A stretch of DNA of 14,654 nt from Pseudomonadota bacterium (GTDB taxonomy: Bacteria > Pseudomonadota > Alphaproteobacteria > Rhodobacterales > Rhodobacteraceae). Below the pieces are notes generated by a model. That model saw only the letters and a program-made list of their open reading frames with translations. It searched no databases and had not been told where the DNA came from. This document shows, in pieces, positions 12,766-14,654 of this stretch. The position numbers and the translations under genes are program-made. Within the stretch, counting starts at the first letter, position 1; each line of letters opens with the position of its first letter. The stretch is from contig JAQCLA010000036.1 in assembly GCA_027592105.1 (NCBI GenBank), positions 1-14,654 of the forward strand. The letters run 5' to 3'.

Positions 12766-13770
12766 ATGAACGCGGAGCGGTTGGTCGAGGTCTGGCGGGG
12801 TGATTTTTGCGAAAGCGTCCATCACGGTCATGTCGCGGTCTGGCATGCCGATGCCGGGCTGATCTGGGGTTTGGGCGATGTCGCGGGGATGGTTTTGCCG
12901 CGTTCTTCTTCCAAGATGGTGCAAGCCCTGCCGCTGATCGAAAGCGGCGCGGCCGATGCCTATGGGTTGACCGAGGCGCATCTGGCGCTGGCCTGCGCCT
13001 CGCATCAAGGGGCGGTTGTCCACACCGAGATGGTCACCCGTTGGCTGGCCGATCTGAACCTGTCGGAAAGCGATCTACGCTGTGGCGTGCAATGGCCCAA
13101 TGACCTCCCCGCGCGCGACGATCTGATCTGCACCCATTGCGGCCCGGACCAGCGACACAACAATTGTTCGGGCAAACATTCGGGCTTTCTCACGCTCACC
13201 AAGCATCTCAAGGCCGGGCCAGAATACATCGACCCCGATCACCCGATCCAGCGCGCAATCAAATCCGCATGGGAGGATGTGACCGACGCGGCCACACCGG
13301 GTTATGGCATCGACGGCTGCTCGGCCCCCAATTTCGCATCAAGCCTGTCGGGCTTTGCCCGCACGCTGGCCATGTTCGCCGCCGCCCAAGACGGTGTTGA
13401 TGCGCGCCAATCCGCCATGGTGCGGCTGCGCAACGCGATGATGGCCCATCCGCATCTTGTGGCGGGCGAGGGGCGCGCCTGCACCAAGCTGATGCGCGTG
13501 ATGGGCAACCGCGCCGCGATCAAGACCGGGGCCGAGGCGGTTTTCGCCGCGATCATTCCCGAACATCGCATCGGCGTGGCGCTCAAGATCGCCGATGGCA
13601 GCACCCGCGCCTCCGAGGCGGTGATTACCCAGATCCTTGGCGCGCTGGGCGTGATCGACCCCGCCGACCCTGTCGCGCAGTCCTATACCCACGGCCCGAT
13701 CCGCAATTGGCGCGCGGTCGAGACTGGCCATTATCGCCTGACCGAGGCTGTCACCCGCTGGCGACCCTGA
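12766..13770 (+). CDS. Rhizobium-etli-type L-asparaginase (asparaginase II family)
   Basis: Hydrolyses L-asparagine to aspartate and ammonia in a fold unrelated to the E. coli enzymes and related to serine beta-lactamases. The 334-residue protein keeps the residues known from the R. etli enzyme ReAV. LPRSSSK has Ser47 and Lys50 (the Ser48/Lys51 pair); ACASH supplies Ser79; NCSGKH gives Cys134 and Lys137; GIDGCSAPNF gives Cys185. These correspond to the catalytic tandem and the zinc-binding Cys-Lys-Cys set. I prefer the ATG at 12766, which has GAGAG 8 bases upstream; the ATG at 12760 is only 2 bases from that site and would add two residues. It is divergent from the IalB-family gene, and its last 20 bases overlap the convergent kinase gene. 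The substrate is by family; glutaminase activity is not expected. Confidence 0.9.
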   Translation: MNAERLVEVWRGDFCESVHHGHVAVWHADAGLIWGLGDVAGMVLPRSSSKMVQALPLIESGAADAYGLTEAHLALACASHQGAVVHTEMVTRWLADLNLSESDLRCGVQWPNDLPARDDLICTHCGPDQRHNNCSGKHSGFLTLTKHLKAGPEYIDPDHPIQRAIKSAWEDVTDAATPGYGIDGCSAPNFASSLSGFARTLAMFAAAQDGVDARQSAMVRLRNAMMAHPHLVAGEGRACTKLMRVMGNRAAIKTGAEAVFAAIIPEHRIGVALKIADGSTRASEAVITQILGALGVIDPADPVAQSYTHGPIRNWRAVETGHYRLTEAVTRWRP

Positions 13771-14654
13771 GCCCCGCCACCATCGCGCCCTCGGGCGGTG
13801 CATAGCGGCCAATGGCGGCAAGCAACTGCGTCTTGTCGAGTGGTTTGGTCAAACATTCATCGATACCCGCGGCCAGAATCCGGGTGCGGTCACTTTCCAT
13901 CGCATGGGCGGTCATCGCGATGATCGGCAAGCGTGGCAAATCAAACTTACCCTCATGGGCGCGCACCGCGCGCGCCAAGGCCAAGCCATCCATCTCGGGC
14001 ATGGAAATATCGGTCAAGATCAGGTCGGGCCGCGCGCGATGATAGCTTTCAAGGCAAAGCGCGCCGTTCTCGACCAACTCAAGGTGCAAATCGATACTCT
14101 TCAGCATGGCGCGAAAAACCAGCTGGTTTGTTTTGTTATCTTCGGCGGCCAGCACATGGAGCCTGCGCTTGGGCGGTGCTGCCAATGCGATGGCGGGTGC
14201 AGTTTCGACCAAGCACGCCGGATCACATCCAAACACAAGCGACAGCCCAAAGGACGAGCCCACGCCCAAGCGCGACTCAAGCCAGATTTCCCCTCCCATC
14301 AGCACCACAAGCTGCCGCGTGATCGCCAGCCCAAGCCCTGTGCCATCGAAACGACGTGTCGCCTGCGCCTCCACCTGATTGAACTCGCCGAAGATATGGC
14401 TTTGCATCTCGGGCGCGATGCCGATGCCCGTATCTTCGACCACGATCCTGACAGGCAAGAGCGCGGACTGTTTGGGATCTGGTACGCCGACCGCGCGCAC
14501 CGTGACATGGCCAGATTCGGTGAATTTCACCGCGTTGCCGATCAAGTTGGTCAAGATCTGCCGCACCCGACCCGGATCACCGATCAGCCGCGCAGGCAAG
14601 AACATGTCATAATCGAGGATCAGCCGGAGATCCTTGCCCTCAAGACCCGGCCGC
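13751..14654 (-). CDS. Hybrid sensor histidine kinase, C-terminal part (ATPase and receiver domains; N-terminus beyond the right edge)
   Basis: About 300 residues are visible. The HATPase_c domain covers visible residues 1-142: N box QILTNLIGNAVKFT (Asn40), G1 box DTGIGIA (Asp74), FNQ, and G2 box GTGLGLA (104-110). After a short linker a receiver domain runs from 164 to about 284: acidic pair Glu171-Asp172, phospho-acceptor Asp215 in LILTDISMPEMDG, Thr248 in AMTAHAM and Lys270 in LTKPLD. All active-site residues are present, so ATP binding and phosphorelay should work. No Hpt domain follows the receiver, so phosphate must pass to a separate protein. The sensor and dimerisation domains lie outside the window, so the signal is unknown. 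The stop lies within the convergent asparaginase gene (20-base overlap). Confidence 0.93.
   Translation of the reverse strand, partial: RPGLEGKDLRLILDYDMFLPARLIGDPGRVRQILTNLIGNAVKFTESGHVTVRAVGVPDPKQSALLPVRIVVEDTGIGIAPEMQSHIFGEFNQVEAQATRRFDGTGLGLAITRQLVVLMGGEIWLESRLGVGSSFGLSLVFGCDPACLVETAPAIALAAPPKRRLHVLAAEDNKTNQLVFRAMLKSIDLHLELVENGALCLESYHRARPDLILTDISMPEMDGLALARAVRAHEGKFDLPRLPIIAMTAHAMESDRTRILAAGIDECLTKPLDKTQLLAAIGRYAPPEGAMVAGLRVASG

Noticed and set aside
1..14654. Search for mobile elements, CRISPR arrays, tandem repeats, tRNA or rRNA genes, toxin-antitoxin or defence genes
   Set aside because: None was seen by eye on either strand. Composition looks even and genes are chromosomal housekeeping or envelope genes, so there is no sign of a recently acquired island.

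Overview
The window is ordinary-looking GC-rich chromosome from an alphaproteobacterium, most likely Rhodobacterales (Rhodobacter/Roseobacter group). That placement rests on gene content seen by reading translations: an IalB-family exported protein, an FzlA-like glutathione S-transferase homologue, a Rhizobium-etli-type asparaginase, a short exported 61-residue protein of a kind I associate with Rhodobacteraceae, and several L,D-transpeptidases. No database search was possible, so the taxonomy is inference. I see no transposase, integrase, CRISPR array, tRNA or rRNA gene, and no stretch longer than about 200 bases without a gene.

Layout from left to right. The window opens inside a leftward methionine aminopeptidase gene (map), divergent from a rightward run of three tightly spaced genes: a CinA-N/MoaB-fold protein, a GNAT acetyltransferase and an exported OmpA-domain protein. 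These end tail-to-tail with a leftward pair, a class I SAM methyltransferase followed by a LysR-type regulator. Divergent from the methyltransferase begins a rightward block: mtgA (peptidoglycan glycosyltransferase), an fzlA-like gene, queG (epoxyqueuosine reductase) and an atypical short-chain dehydrogenase/reductase. The last three are very close or overlapping. A YkuD-type L,D-transpeptidase follows, tail-to-tail with a leftward CAP-domain lipoprotein, which is in turn divergent from a second, Tat-like L,D-transpeptidase. A monocistronic 61-residue exported/membrane protein with its own candidate promoter and a strong intrinsic terminator comes next. Then come leftward rlmN and an IalB-family gene, a rightward asparaginase, and finally the C-terminal part of a leftward hybrid histidine kinase that runs off the right edge.

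The common themes are cell envelope and division (OmpA-domain protein, MtgA, FzlA-like protein, two L,D-transpeptidases, CAP lipoprotein) and translation quality or RNA modification (Map, QueG, RlmN). I do not see a convincing undescribed multi-gene system. The points most worth checking are the short monocistronic exported protein, the atypical SDR translationally coupled to queG, the non-canonical catalytic motifs of the two L,D-transpeptidases, and a perfect palindrome just upstream of the LysR gene.
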